Of a DNA stretch of 64,000 bases, positions 43,721 through 54,353 are shown piece by piece. Position numbers and translations under genes: made by a program. Below the pieces are notes generated by a model. It was given only the letters and a program-made list of their open reading frames with translations. It did not search any database and had not been told where the DNA came from. The stretch's first letter is position 1; each line of letters starts with the position of its first letter. Source of the DNA: Bremerella sp. P1 (lineage in GTDB: Bacteria; Planctomycetota; Planctomycetia; Pirellulales; Pirellulaceae); contig NZ_CP118164.1 in assembly GCF_028748185.1 (NCBI RefSeq), positions 4,923,814 to 4,987,813 of the forward strand, written 5' to 3'.

Positions 43721-46700
43721 TTACTCGATGAATCGCTTCAGCATGATCGTATCTTCGACGTTCAAGTCCTCGCCGGGCACATAACCCACGGGGATCGAGC
43801 GGTCGATGATGTAGAACGCACGGTGACGATTGACTTCGCCAGTGTCGTTCCCCAGTTCTTGTCCCAGTTGCCAGCCATCCGGGTGAGTGGCATCCACCGT
43901 CGTGGGTTCCACTTCAAAGTAGCCAATGGTGATCCAGGTAGCAAAGACGTTCGACTGGGTACCGGCAATGTTGCCCAGACGCTGGTAAGCCTGGTAACGA
44001 AGCATCGGGTTGTTGTCGGCAGGGAAATGCCGCATCGTTCCCGCGCCGGCCGAACCGGAAACCTTCAGGTCGAACAATGGCCTCTTCGACGAAGCATTGG
44101 GATCGCCTGCTCGAAGAATGGTTGCCTGGATGGGCGGCACTTGTAGTTTCTGCTTCTCTGACGTGGTAGCGGAACTCGGTCCCAACTCGGCCATCATTTC
44201 CGAAGCACCTGCGGAACGGAACGGGTTTGAGAACCGCGATGGATAGTCCGAGTTGTTGATGGACCCCGTATATCCACGGCGGCTTGCATCGAAGTCGGAC
44301 CAGCCAGCGAAGTCGACAATGTCGGCTCCAGCTGCTGTCTCCGCGCGATTCCAAAACTCCTGTACGAAAATCGAGTTATAGACGTCGCTCGAAGGGATGG
44401 TGTTCAGGTTGATCTTCCCTGGTTCGCGGAATTCGGAACGGCGATTGAAGGGGAACACATATCCCAATCGGGCATCATCGATCTTACTGCTGGTTACCCG
44501 CAGATCGGTCGAGCCTGGATTGAAGTCGGAAATGTTGAACCACTTGTTTGTTCCGTTGAATCGGGAAGGAACATGGACCACATCAAACAATCGGACAAGC
44601 TGAGCCGAGTTTGCTGAGCTCACCCCATTCGTTTTCGAGCTGTGGAAGAAATTCAGTTGGTGGCGGAATGGTCCAAAGAAGGCAAGTGCAGCCGCATCAC
44701 CCGTATATCCCGGAGCGGCACCTGGGTTGGCGCCATTCAACGGATTAAAGTTGAAGGCATCTTGCGAAATTGCCAACGCCGTCGAGTACTCGAAGAGTAG
44801 TCGCTGAGGCGAACTGCTCGGGACTTGCATCAAGTCATACTTGCTTACGAATGGGCTATTCGACCATTGAAGCCAAGTGAACGGATTGTTGGACAGTTGT
44901 GAGTTTCGCTGTTCGGTCGGGTCTGGGCTGCCCAGGTAAGTTCCATCGGCGACCGCCGTGCTGCCAGCATTGGAATTCATTGGACGACCGAACGCGTCAT
45001 TCACATAACCCAGGGAATGTCTAGGCACGAATGGGAAGTGATCATCCTCCGTGGGCGTCGCACTCCCGGATAAGTCCGTGTCTTTTGACTGTGCGATGAA
45101 GGGAGGAGTGTTGGAGAGACTGGCGGCGAACGTGGCGTCGGTCGCCAAGTCTTCCATTTGCTTCACGGTGCCAACCAGATTTCCGTTGGACACGCCGTTG
45201 GTCAGATCAGCACCTGCCCGTCGACCTCGTTCCCGGCTACCGAAATGATAGGTCCCCGAAAGCGGGTTCTGGGATTCTGTCCAGTCAGCCCAGTTGGTAG
45301 GTGGCGTGTTGGCGGTACTGCTGTCCTCGCCATTGAAAACCGTCACATCGATGGCCAGGGAGTCGACCGTGATGTAGGGATTGAGAACGGGATCGTAATG
45401 GGAGAGTGGATTAGCAACCCGCTGCAGAATCGCCGTCTTATAGCCCTTGGCAAAACTAGGTGTGGTTTGCGAGGTCTTATCCGGATACGAGTCGGTTTCG
45501 TAGATCGAGTTACCGCCGATGGTATCCGACCCAAGCGGGTTGGATGGATCGGTATCGAACGGATCATCCGGCGTGAGGGCATTCGACGTACGCGGATCTG
45601 GCGGATCGGTAGTGGATACCGGGTTGCCAGTCGTGGAATCGGCATTGGTATAGAGCTCGAAGCGAGTTCCAGGCGCTCCATTTACGGCGTTTTGAAACAT
45701 CGGCTCATCGTAGTAATTGTTCCGAAGAGGTTCGGTAATATTAAGACCAATCCCCCAAGGTGCACCGTCTGGATCGTCTGAACCGTCAGCAGCGTAGCTG
45801 CCACGGTAAGTCCAGGAGGTTGCGTCGGGCAGATCTGCCGAAACCGCGAGACCCAAGATGGGTTGAATGGCGGTTTGCCCAAGCACCGTCGGGCCGCCGG
45901 CCAAATTCTTGACATGGGAAAAGCCGGTGTAAGTGCCGTTGGCTTGAAGTCCGGTGAACTCCAGGTACTGCCGTCCATCCTGGTTGATTTCCGGATCAGC
46001 AGCCAACATGCCTTGGCCCTGGAATGGGCGAGAACCGATAAAGGTCTTCTCACGCGGCCCCACCACCAGGTATTGGTTGGGGAACACACCGATAGCTCCG
46101 CTTCCACGGAAGCGGAATTCCTTATTGAACGTATCGGCATCGAAACCGGAGGATTCAAAGTTGGCGAAATAGATCACCCGCTCAATCTTGTAATTCTCGT
46201 CCGATGCGGTTTGACCAAGCATGTCAAAGCCCGCGGCTCCTCCTTCCACCTGGCTGGCACTTGCCGAGTCAATTTGTGGTTGGAAGTTAATCAGGTCGGT
46301 CCGAGTTCGTACCTCGTCCAAGACGTTGACGTCGGCCGATTCTGATGTCGTGATCACGACACGCCACACAGGCCGCTGCGAGCCGGCGGTTCCGCTAGAG
46401 TCCGCAGGCGTCAGCTTATTTAAGTGCAGACGTCCGTCGCTTAGGTAAAGATCCGAAGGCAAGCCGGGTAAACCCGTGTTGCTCACTAGATTACGTGGGT
46501 TGTAGAACTCGAGGAACAACGACCCTTGTGGGATCTTGTATTGATCGGTGTTCGAATCCGTGGTCATTGGGTCGGTCGTTTTCTTGCCGTTGGTCGCCAA
46601 CTCCCACGTGGTGTCCTTCAAGCGTTTATCGTGGAATGCAAGCGATTCGGTCATGACCAATTCAGGAGCTTCCGCTCCCCAGACCACACGGCGGGTTGGT

Positions 46701-49645
46701 TCCTGCGCGGAAGTGTTGGTCGTCAGATTGCCGTCGACGTTCCAAGGGTCGTTGTTCGTGCCGACGTCGACGGTGAATGGATCGTAATCGTATTCGAAAG
46801 GTGTCATCACACCATCGCGATCACGGAAGTCGACCACGTTGATTGCCCATTGGGCGATGCGGCGACGCGTTAGTTCCTCGTCGGCATCTCCGGTGAATGT
46901 GCCCGGAATCGTGGTGGAGTCATAGCGAGGGAACTTATAGCCAGGTTCCATCAACAACAGCGTCATGACGTACAAGTAGCGCGCCGTTAGCTGGCGTGTC
47001 ATGCTGTAGGATGTTGGATTATTTGAGTTGGCGCTATTCCAGTTCGGTGGTGTGGGAATATTTGCCGAAGCCCCCACGCCGGTCGAAGAATGGAACCAAT
47101 TGACGAACTGAGAGCCGGGAGTCTGCGTTGACGTCGTTCCGTTGAACTGCGTCATCAATGTGATTTTGGCGTACCGCTGAAGTTCAAAAATGTCGTCGGT
47201 AAACGAATTGCTATCGTCGTCGATACCATCGGCAGGGGCTTCCAACAGACGGTTCAAATCGAACGGTTCGCCTCGGATGACTTCAGGCGGCAACAGTTGA
47301 TGGATCTTTTCTTGCAAAAGCACCTTGCCGGAAACGGTCGTGGGGTCCCAACCGTTGGCATCTCGCAGACGCTCCTGTAGCAGCGTAACGAGTGTCGGAG
47401 CAGGACGGCGGGCTGTGGCAGCGCGTTGGCCCATCATCATGTTGAGCGGTGTGCCGCTGCCGGAATCCTCGCTACGTTGATCGAACGGAATGTCGACGCG
47501 GTTTGCCGTTGGAACCTGGAAACTGGATGTGGTGACCAGCCGACGATTCTTGGCCGCGTCCGCACTGGTCGTGAGTGCGGAAGTCGCCAGGGTCAACAGG
47601 CGGTCTTCCTTGGCATCATTCTTGAAACCTGCACTGATCTGGCCAGAGTCGTATTCCTCGTAACGCACGATGCGTTCGAGTTCCTGATAAGTGAACGGCG
47701 AGTCGAAGGGATTCGAATGAACCAGGTCAAATTCGTAAGGGTCGTCCTTGCGCTCTGTTATAACGGCCGGAGGGGATTGTTTTCCGAAACGCGTCCCTGC
47801 AACTTCTGGCTGATAACGTGGGCGACCGGTGTAGTCGAAATACATGCGTCCCATGCCCATGCGATCGGTGGGGACAGCAAATAGGTTCTGAGTAACGGTA
47901 TTGGGCAGGCCATTCGCACCATAAGTCCCGATCAAGCCCAGCGTGTCCATCTGGCTTCGCGAGTCGTCGACGTTATAGGCACCCGGAGTTGCCGGATCCG
48001 TTCCCGATGGAGAGCCAACCAGGCCGTAATATCGTTCGTGCATTAGGTCGAACGCTTCCTGGGCACTAAAGATCTGGAGCAAGCTCACGTCGGCCGGACC
48101 ATAGCCACTTCCCAGCGGAAGCACCATGTTTTGAGGAGTTGCACTTGAATTCCACGACGGAGAAAACTGGCTATGGGCCGGCCCACCCATGCCGTTGGAT
48201 GCCAGCAGCAATGTCTCGGCTGGGTTCTGCGTGGCTGAAGTGGTAAAGGTGCCATTCTCGAAGGAATCGAGCTGGGTATAGAACCCATGCGCGTTCAAAT
48301 TGATCAAGCCGTCCATGTCCTTGATCAGGATTGCGGCCAGTGGCTTGTAGCGGCGTCCCTGACGATCGGTCTTCAGTGGCAGGCCGACATCAATCCAAAT
48401 ACTATCGGGCAGTCCATCAAGATCGTTGTCGATGTCCCATCGGGCATTCGTTGCGGTCCCGAAGATATCAAAGTTCGGATTGCTGCCGGTAAAGTTCGGA
48501 TGGGTTTCCTTGAGTGGTCGCAGAATGATTTTTCTGCGGATCGCTTTCACGCGGTCACGAACGGCCGTCGCCGGAGAGCCTGCATCAGGCAATGACGGCG
48601 CGTCAGGATCTCGAAACAGAGCGATCTGGTCATTTTTGGTTAACATACCAAATCCGGCCGAATCTTCGTCCTCTAGGTACTCAACCCAGTACCGGATTAA
48701 GTCCTGACGGTGGAACGACGGCAAGATTCCGTTGGTTGTCGTTCCGCCAGGTGGGACGAAGCTCAAGTACATGTTTTGATAATCGGGGGCGTCGTACGAT
48801 TCGTCCGCGCCACCAGCTTCAATGGAGTAACCACTTGCCAAGCCGGTAGGAAAGCTATTGAGCACATTCGGCAAGAGTGCGACCGGGTCACCGACGCCGT
48901 CGCGTAGATTCAACGTCCGCTTGGCCGACCCAGTTGGCTGTATTGGGTTGTATCCGTAGCCGGTACCGTTGAACGGAGGGTCGTTCACGACGAAGTCATC
49001 GCCGTTGGCAGGATTGATCCCACCATTTCCATCCAGGTCGACCAAATTCGAGCGGGCAACGATCGGGTCCTGGTCGATCACGAACACCACTTTTTGCTCG
49101 GTGCCACTCATCGTCGTAACGAACTTCATGCGATACTGCAGAATCCGATGCGATTGACCTTTGAGTTCGCCTGACATGAACGTCAGGACCGAACCGGCGT
49201 AGTATTGTTCGATACGGTAAAGCCCGGTGCTGTTGACGACGCTTTCCGAGACTTCAATTTCCCAGAGCTGTTTGATCGGTGTGTTTGCGCTATCGCGCGG
49301 ACGCGAGATCGTTGTCGCATTCGAGGAGCCGGCGGAATCGTCGTTCACGATTACCGATTGATTGCCCCACATGTCGCGGAGGATCTCGTTGCCGAGGATC
49401 ACGCTGCGCGTTCCTGCTCGGGGTCCGCGGAGCAGCTGCATCACGACTGCATCGGCTTCGTCAGGGGCTTCGCCGATCTGGAGGTCGCGTTCCAGGTTCG
49501 CCTGAGCACCGGTGTTGAAGGCCAACGCCGACACCACGAAGGTCAGTCCGACGAGTGCGAAGAGAACCAGAATGCTGAGAACCACCAGTAGCAAGGCACC
49601 GCGGCGCGGCTGCTTGGTTTTCATAATGCTCTGGGTGCGTTTCAT
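43721..49645 (-). CDS. Giant GspK-like protein with N-terminal pseudopilin-type segment
   Basis: About 1,975 residues from the ATG at 49645, with AAGGAT 9 bases upstream; 49624 is also possible. The N-terminus has basic residues then RRGALLLVVLSILVLFALVG, a prepilin-type helix without Glu at position 5, as in GspK. Inside, about residue 445, is KDMDGLINLN, and near 1743 is PGKINLNTIP. Both resemble the NLN segments of GspK, which caps the pseudopilus tip. E. coli GspK is only about 330 residues; here the space between these motifs is filled with Asn/Thr/Asp/Gly-rich, mostly beta-looking sequence. It is the last gene of the pseudopilin series and the position matches gspK. Confidence 0.8.
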   Translation of the reverse strand: MKRTQSIMKTKQPRRGALLLVVLSILVLFALVGLTFVVSALAFNTGAQANLERDLQIGEAPDEADAVVMQLLRGPRAGTRSVILGNEILRDMWGNQSVIVNDDSAGSSNATTISRPRDSANTPIKQLWEIEVSESVVNSTGLYRIEQYYAGSVLTFMSGELKGQSHRILQYRMKFVTTMSGTEQKVVFVIDQDPIVARSNLVDLDGNGGINPANGDDFVVNDPPFNGTGYGYNPIQPTGSAKRTLNLRDGVGDPVALLPNVLNSFPTGLASGYSIEAGGADESYDAPDYQNMYLSFVPPGGTTTNGILPSFHRQDLIRYWVEYLEDEDSAGFGMLTKNDQIALFRDPDAPSLPDAGSPATAVRDRVKAIRRKIILRPLKETHPNFTGSNPNFDIFGTATNARWDIDNDLDGLPDSIWIDVGLPLKTDRQGRRYKPLAAILIKDMDGLINLNAHGFYTQLDSFENGTFTTSATQNPAETLLLASNGMGGPAHSQFSPSWNSSATPQNMVLPLGSGYGPADVSLLQIFSAQEAFDLMHERYYGLVGSPSGTDPATPGAYNVDDSRSQMDTLGLIGTYGANGLPNTVTQNLFAVPTDRMGMGRMYFDYTGRPRYQPEVAGTRFGKQSPPAVITERKDDPYEFDLVHSNPFDSPFTYQELERIVRYEEYDSGQISAGFKNDAKEDRLLTLATSALTTSADAAKNRRLVTTSSFQVPTANRVDIPFDQRSEDSGSGTPLNMMMGQRAATARRPAPTLVTLLQERLRDANGWDPTTVSGKVLLQEKIHQLLPPEVIRGEPFDLNRLLEAPADGIDDDSNSFTDDIFELQRYAKITLMTQFNGTTSTQTPGSQFVNWFHSSTGVGASANIPTPPNWNSANSNNPTSYSMTRQLTARYLYVMTLLLMEPGYKFPRYDSTTIPGTFTGDADEELTRRRIAQWAINVVDFRDRDGVMTPFEYDYDPFTVDVGTNNDPWNVDGNLTTNTSAQEPTRRVVWGAEAPELVMTESLAFHDKRLKDTTWELATNGKKTTDPMTTDSNTDQYKIPQGSLFLEFYNPRNLVSNTGLPGLPSDLYLSDGRLHLNKLTPADSSGTAGSQRPVWRVVITTSESADVNVLDEVRTRTDLINFQPQIDSASASQVEGGAAGFDMLGQTASDENYKIERVIYFANFESSGFDADTFNKEFRFRGSGAIGVFPNQYLVVGPREKTFIGSRPFQGQGMLAADPEINQDGRQYLEFTGLQANGTYTGFSHVKNLAGGPTVLGQTAIQPILGLAVSADLPDATSWTYRGSYAADGSDDPDGAPWGIGLNITEPLRNNYYDEPMFQNAVNGAPGTRFELYTNADSTTGNPVSTTDPPDPRTSNALTPDDPFDTDPSNPLGSDTIGGNSIYETDSYPDKTSQTTPSFAKGYKTAILQRVANPLSHYDPVLNPYITVDSLAIDVTVFNGEDSSTANTPPTNWADWTESQNPLSGTYHFGSRERGRRAGADLTNGVSNGNLVGTVKQMEDLATDATFAASLSNTPPFIAQSKDTDLSGSATPTEDDHFPFVPRHSLGYVNDAFGRPMNSNAGSTAVADGTYLGSPDPTEQRNSQLSNNPFTWLQWSNSPFVSKYDLMQVPSSSPQRLLFEYSTALAISQDAFNFNPLNGANPGAAPGYTGDAAALAFFGPFRHQLNFFHSSKTNGVSSANSAQLVRLFDVVHVPSRFNGTNKWFNISDFNPGSTDLRVTSSKIDDARLGYVFPFNRRSEFREPGKINLNTIPSSDVYNSIFVQEFWNRAETAAGADIVDFAGWSDFDASRRGYTGSINNSDYPSRFSNPFRSAGASEMMAELGPSSATTSEKQKLQVPPIQATILRAGDPNASSKRPLFDLKVSGSAGAGTMRHFPADNNPMLRYQAYQRLGNIAGTQSNVFATWITIGYFEVEPTTVDATHPDGWQLGQELGNDTGEVNRHRAFYIIDRSIPVGYVPGEDLNVEDTIMLKRFIE

Positions 49646-49781
49646 AAGTCGTCTATCCTTGCTCGCTCGTAAGGAAACCAGCCCCCGCAAAGTTTCCGAG
49701 TTCGCTTGTTATGTCAGGCTCGGCCTGGCTCGCCGAGTTTTGGGTTTTAATTGGGAAAAGGAGCCCTGATGAGTTGCCTGA

Positions 49782-51104
49782 TCAAGGTGACCAGGGTGAT
49801 TGTGTTTCCAAACGGACCCGTTTCGTATACACGCCTACCACGCCGTCAACGATGATGGCATGAGTTGGGGGTACGTTCGAATTCCAATCGGGACCATTGA
49901 TCGTCACTCGACGTGAAAACGGCAATGAATTTCCCGTTATCGAGTCTGTGCTGTCGACAACGTCATCCACCATAACGACCTTGTACCACTGGTAGATGTC
50001 GCCTAGTGGAAAATCAGCATCTTCTGGAAGTCTTCTGACGAGGCATATCCAGTCACCGTTGCTTAGCTTAAGGATGCGTTCTTCGGCATCTTCTCGAGAA
50101 CCGCCTGATTGGATAAGCCGGACTTCACCAGTCGAATAGCCGCCTGGAGCTAGGAATGACGTCGTATCGACGCCTACCACACGTTCACTGGTAACTTCGA
50201 GTTCATCATCGCCATCTGTTAGAGATGGCGTTGCCAATGGCGTTGAGACAAGGCCTGGAATCTGGCGATTCTTTAAGATGATAACGGAGGCCATGTATTC
50301 GTCGGTGGCTGCGGTCTGCATCGCTGCGAGCAGTCGCTCGGGGCGGTTGCCTGGTGCGCCAGTTGCCGCGGCAACATCACTTATCGTTACGGGTGGTTGA
50401 AACCATTCCGATTCGACATTCGGCGTTGCAGCAAGTCCTGTTGTGCTGAAGTTGCTTTGGTCCACAGCCGAAGGTGTCAGCATTATCATCCATGAATATT
50501 CACCAAGAGCTTGGCGTTTGACTGGCGTTGCGCTCCGCTCATAAAAACGCTGGAATGAGGGCAGTTCGCCATCATCAGGGCGCTCGAATGCTAGATCGTC
50601 ATCAGATCGAAATGCGGCTATCGCTTGTGGTGCGGACAAAGGTGCGTTCCCGCCGCTACGTCGAAGTCCGACCCGCCACATCTGCATTTCCTTGCTAGTG
50701 GTTTGTCGATAATTGGGGGCACCTGATCCGTAGAGTTGTGTTGGGTAAGGGAAGTACCTTCTTGTCGAATCAAACCCGTTGGCTCCGAAAAACATCGGAT
50801 CGATCAAGTATGGCTGTCGAACGGGAAGACCTGTTGGTTGTGCGAGCCAGAAAGGGGAATTCGTCGAGGCTAAGGCTGCTGTTGGTATGACCCAATTTGC
50901 TGGAGCGAATGCTCCCCTTGCCCGCGCTTCATGGAAGGCTCGTGGACCAACACTCGCGATCCGGTCGGCACGTACGCCACGCTCGGTCAGGTGAGTCCCC
51001 AGCGGGATCAGGGCAACCAAGCCCAAAATGCCCAGGCTGACCACCATGGTGGACATCATCACCTCGATCAGCGTAATGCCGAGATGGGTGCGGTGGCGCG
51101 TCAT
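49782..51104 (-). CDS. Pseudopilin, PilV/GspI-like
   Basis: 440 residues from the ATG at 51104 (or 448 from 51128, which lies 3 bases after the upstream stop). The leader is short and basic (MTRHRTHLG), then ITLIEVMMSTMVVSLGILG, with Gly before the cleavage site and Glu at position 5 as prepilin peptidase requires. The rest is long, Thr/Ser/Asp-rich and of beta type. Standard GspI is about 120 residues, so this is a large minor pseudopilin. It sits between an H-like pseudopilin and the GspK-like protein. Confidence 0.83.
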   Translation of the reverse strand: MTRHRTHLGITLIEVMMSTMVVSLGILGLVALIPLGTHLTERGVRADRIASVGPRAFHEARARGAFAPANWVIPTAALASTNSPFWLAQPTGLPVRQPYLIDPMFFGANGFDSTRRYFPYPTQLYGSGAPNYRQTTSKEMQMWRVGLRRSGGNAPLSAPQAIAAFRSDDDLAFERPDDGELPSFQRFYERSATPVKRQALGEYSWMIMLTPSAVDQSNFSTTGLAATPNVESEWFQPPVTISDVAAATGAPGNRPERLLAAMQTAATDEYMASVIILKNRQIPGLVSTPLATPSLTDGDDELEVTSERVVGVDTTSFLAPGGYSTGEVRLIQSGGSREDAEERILKLSNGDWICLVRRLPEDADFPLGDIYQWYKVVMVDDVVDSTDSITGNSLPFSRRVTINGPDWNSNVPPTHAIIVDGVVGVYTKRVRLETQSPWSP

Positions 51105-51131
51105 GTTGGGATGCGGTAAACAAAACATAGG

Positions 51132-52313
51132 TTAGTTATCCCCTTGCCCCTTCACGATCAAGACACGGCGGGCAAAGTCGCGAGCTTCGGCCAGGATGGC
51201 TTGGTTCTTTGCGGCTTGGGACAATGCGGTGAACGCGGTGTCGGTCAGGAAGGAATCTTGGATCAGTTTGTTTCGCGTGGTCGTGATCTGCCCCGTCAGG
51301 AAATTCACCGAAACCCACATGGCCGTGGCGTCAGCAAGGTTGGTGTCTAAATCCGGGTCGGACGGAGTGAGGTAGTTGACATAGTTGACCGGTGTGCCGG
51401 GCGGGAACGTGGCCACTTCGTTGATACCGTCGGTTCCCATCACTTCCAAGGCGTCGACGGCCTGGTCGTACTTGCCGACCAACATGTGGATATTACCCGT
51501 GGGAGCAAGCCAAAGGCCGTTGTAGTTCACGCTCTGCACGTTGCCGCGCGGACTGAACAGGAAGCGGATGGAAAGATCATTCGTCCCGGCCGCCCAGTTG
51601 GCGAATTCGTTACCCGTATTCGCTACCCCTGAACACGTCAGGTCAATGCACATGTCGCTCGGCAATTGAAGCGGTGTGGCGCTGGTGCGAACGGGCGGCA
51701 GGAAGATCTGGCAGGGAACGGTACCGAGATCAAAAATCGTTCGATCATATGCCGGAATCTGAAATTGAATTTGAAGTGGAGCGTTGTCAATTACGGTCGC
51801 CGAGTAGATCGTGCCCCGATAGTTCAGCTTCACGCCGACCAAGTCGCCAGCGTTCATCAAGTTGGCAGCGGCTGCATAGAAGAACGGCGTCGTATCGGTC
51901 AACGTGACCGTGCTTCCAGGCCCATAGCCAACGGGAACTGAAATACCAATCCGTGCCGATACATCATCTCCTGCATACGGCGGTGGCGTTTCGATGGTGT
52001 ACATCAGCAGCGAAGCGTTGCCGATCCCGGTATCGGTGCCAGAAGTATAGACATTGTCCCCATCGACATCGGTCAGGTTGCGAGCGATCTCGATCCCCAC
52101 GGGGCGATTGACCTGAACGGCCTTGGCCTGGGCAGCAGCAATATAGGCATTCACCTGGCGGGCCGCTTCACGCTGCTTCTTGCCACGTGTGCCTGTCTTA
52201 ACTGCTGTGGCGGCGATACCCAGCAGAATGGAGAGCACCCCGAGCACGACCAGCAATTCGACGATCGTCATGCCGCGGCGGACATCGCGGTAGTTTTGCT
52301 TGAACAAGCTCAT
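51132..52313 (-). CDS. Pseudopilin, GspH-like
   Basis: 393 residues. The N-terminus is MSLFKQNYRDVRRG then MTIVELLVVLGVLSILLGIAA: Gly at -1 and Glu at +5, a canonical prepilin signature. A long coil (KKQREAARQVNAYIAAAQAKA) follows, then beta-type sequence with Asp and Thr. The length is about twice that of normal GspH. Its ATG overlaps the preceding stop as ATGA, so it is coupled to the previous pseudopilin. Confidence 0.83.
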   Translation of the reverse strand: MSLFKQNYRDVRRGMTIVELLVVLGVLSILLGIAATAVKTGTRGKKQREAARQVNAYIAAAQAKAVQVNRPVGIEIARNLTDVDGDNVYTSGTDTGIGNASLLMYTIETPPPYAGDDVSARIGISVPVGYGPGSTVTLTDTTPFFYAAAANLMNAGDLVGVKLNYRGTIYSATVIDNAPLQIQFQIPAYDRTIFDLGTVPCQIFLPPVRTSATPLQLPSDMCIDLTCSGVANTGNEFANWAAGTNDLSIRFLFSPRGNVQSVNYNGLWLAPTGNIHMLVGKYDQAVDALEVMGTDGINEVATFPPGTPVNYVNYLTPSDPDLDTNLADATAMWVSVNFLTGQITTTRNKLIQDSFLTDTAFTALSQAAKNQAILAEARDFARRVLIVKGQGDN

Positions 52314-53281
52314 TGACTATTCCCCGCGATTACGAGTTGATGGTTGGAAACATTGTCGAAGAACTCATCTACAGAGTTGCCGTTCGTGTCTGTCTCGTCA
52401 CCCAGTCGGGCTCCCGCGTTTTCATAATACGGATTGTTCGGTGGAGAGCCATTGATCGTGGCTTCCGTTAGTGCGACCGTTCCATATTTCACCCGAATGT
52501 CGAGAGCACCATCTGGTCCCTCAGAGACAATTAATGGGAAAAGTGGGAAATGATCGTAGATTCCCGTCCCCGCAGTCTGGAGACGGCCATTGCGAACGCC
52601 TAGAGGATCAAATGGGTCAGGAGAGTCGTTGTGATGGAGGTTTGAGCGTGGGCCAATGAAGCCAGGCGCCCAGCGGATGAAGTGAATCGGATTTCCCCAT
52701 CCATCCAGTATTTCTGGCATACCATCATCATCCGTGTCGCCAATTTCCGATTTCTTGAAGAAATCCAGCCCATTCGTCTCGCCGACCTGGATTGATTCCA
52801 GAATCATGTACAAGCACTCGGCGTCATCGTTGTCACTGGACCATGCTGCAAAACTTCCAGCCCGATTGATGACCGCTCGTCGATAGCGACGCCAAAGAGC
52901 GGGCTCAGTCGTTTCACTTCCAAATGCAACAGCATTATTGGTAAGACCGAACTGTACGTCTTGCCGATGGCATGGCATTTCCATTCGCATGAGTTGCCGG
53001 ATTTTATCAACCCGCGCCCCCTGACGAGCGCGGACATCCCCAGACTTGTTTGCTTCCACGCGGCGATACCGGTACTCGTCCCACCGCGGCATCAGCAGCT
53101 CGTGGATTTTCTGGACCTGGCTGCGAGTGCGATTGGCGCGGGCCTGTTCGGCGGCGGATGAGAGGCCGACCAGGACCATGCTGCTGAGCATCGCGAGCAC
53201 TCCCATCACGACCAGCAGTTCCACCAAGGTGAAAGCAGGACGCAGCGGACGCCGAGCGAAGTGTGTTGCCATGATTGGCAT
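52310..53281 (-). CDS. Pseudopilin-like protein with Ala at the -1 cleavage site
   Basis: 323 residues. MPIMATHFARRPLRPA then FTLVELLVVMGVLAMLSSMVL. Glu at +5 is present, but the residue before the cut is Ala instead of Gly, which is rarer and may slow processing. The remainder has a helical stretch (SQVQKIHELLMPRWDEY) and a WGNPIHFIRWAPGF-like region similar to GspG/H tails. The ATG at 53281 has AGAGGAA upstream. It overlaps the next gene by four bases. Confidence 0.82.
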   Translation of the reverse strand: MPIMATHFARRPLRPAFTLVELLVVMGVLAMLSSMVLVGLSSAAEQARANRTRSQVQKIHELLMPRWDEYRYRRVEANKSGDVRARQGARVDKIRQLMRMEMPCHRQDVQFGLTNNAVAFGSETTEPALWRRYRRAVINRAGSFAAWSSDNDDAECLYMILESIQVGETNGLDFFKKSEIGDTDDDGMPEILDGWGNPIHFIRWAPGFIGPRSNLHHNDSPDPFDPLGVRNGRLQTAGTGIYDHFPLFPLIVSEGPDGALDIRVKYGTVALTEATINGSPPNNPYYENAGARLGDETDTNGNSVDEFFDNVSNHQLVIAGNSQ

Positions 53282-53294
53282 AGGAAAATTCCTC

Positions 53295-54242
53295 TTACAG
53301 ATCGAGGTCGCTTTCGAGTGTGGATGCCTCGCCGAAGTTCACGAGGTTGTCGTTGTCTTCCAAGGTGTAATTGACGCTATTCGCGGCCAGGGAGGTATCT
53401 TGGACCCCGGAAGGATAGAGCTTTACTGCTTGAGCAGGCGTTGGGGCGCCACTGAAGCCAGCGCCGAAATCACCATCGAGCCCGGCACACAACAGTTGGA
53501 ACTTACCTGGTTCCGCCCAGTCCGCGGCGCCGTTGGCGTTGATCGTTCCGTACGGACGAGCGATCCCTTCGGCCAGCCCTGGGGAGCTGGTGAAATTGTA
53601 CTGGGCAACATTATCATTCGAGCTATTGGCGTATGTCCTGGAATTGAAGTAGACGTATTCTGCTTCGGTGTAGGTTGGGTGATATGACCACCAGCCATCG
53701 TCGTCTTCGTCGGTCAGACGCTTCTGGTCAAACTCAAACAATGGGGTGCGTTCGCCGGTACCGGTGATCGGGTTTTCGACGTCAGGGCTGAAGCCCATCA
53801 GGAACAAGACATAGGTCTCGGTCGGATCCAAAGCTTCAAGCGTGTAAGCGTTCGCGGCGGTTGCCCCGGCACGGATGATGCCGGTCTCGTTCGCGAAGGT
53901 GTTGATCGCTGCCATGTTGCTGGTGTCGAAAACGTCGACTGTCGCACTTCGTTGTCCAAACTTTTTACGTAAGTGGGTATTGATCGCGGCCTCGCGAGCG
54001 GCAACCGTTGGCAAGGCAACGCTGTTGCAGTCAGGCGGATAGGAACCGTATTGCTGTTTATAAAGGTCTAAAGCCTGAGAGATTTGAGCCATCTCGACCT
54101 TCATAGCCGCATTTTGGGCGGCGATAATGGCGACTCGGATACCGACCAGGGCGAGGCCGGCCAGGATGCCGATGATGGTGATGACCACCAGCAATTCGAC
54201 GAGGGTAAAGCCACGATGGCATGCGCGTGGACGGGATGTCAT
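53295..54242 (-). CDS. gspG: Major pseudopilin, GspG-like
   Basis: 315 residues. MTSRPRACHRG then FTLVELLVVITIIGILAGLAL is a textbook prepilin N-terminus (Gly -1, Phe +1, Glu +5). It is followed by the helix with MAQISQALDLYKQQYGSYPPD, which matches the conserved LYKxxxGxYP region of GspG. The C-terminal part is much longer than in GspG (about 140 residues). It comes directly after GspF, the position of gspG in T2SS operons, so this is the likely main filament subunit. The ATG is preceded by AGGAAAGG. Confidence 0.86.
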   Translation of the reverse strand: MTSRPRACHRGFTLVELLVVITIIGILAGLALVGIRVAIIAAQNAAMKVEMAQISQALDLYKQQYGSYPPDCNSVALPTVAAREAAINTHLRKKFGQRSATVDVFDTSNMAAINTFANETGIIRAGATAANAYTLEALDPTETYVLFLMGFSPDVENPITGTGERTPLFEFDQKRLTDEDDDGWWSYHPTYTEAEYVYFNSRTYANSSNDNVAQYNFTSSPGLAEGIARPYGTINANGAADWAEPGKFQLLCAGLDGDFGAGFSGAPTPAQAVKLYPSGVQDTSLAANSVNYTLEDNDNLVNFGEASTLESDLDL

Positions 54243-54353
54243 GGTAGACCTTTCCTAGTGCGAAGCGAAGCTCCGCCCGTTTGTTGGTAAATGGACTGGT
54301 GCTAAGGCACCGGTCTGGCTGTTGGATTTCAAGATTTTGGTTTCCCAAATTCT

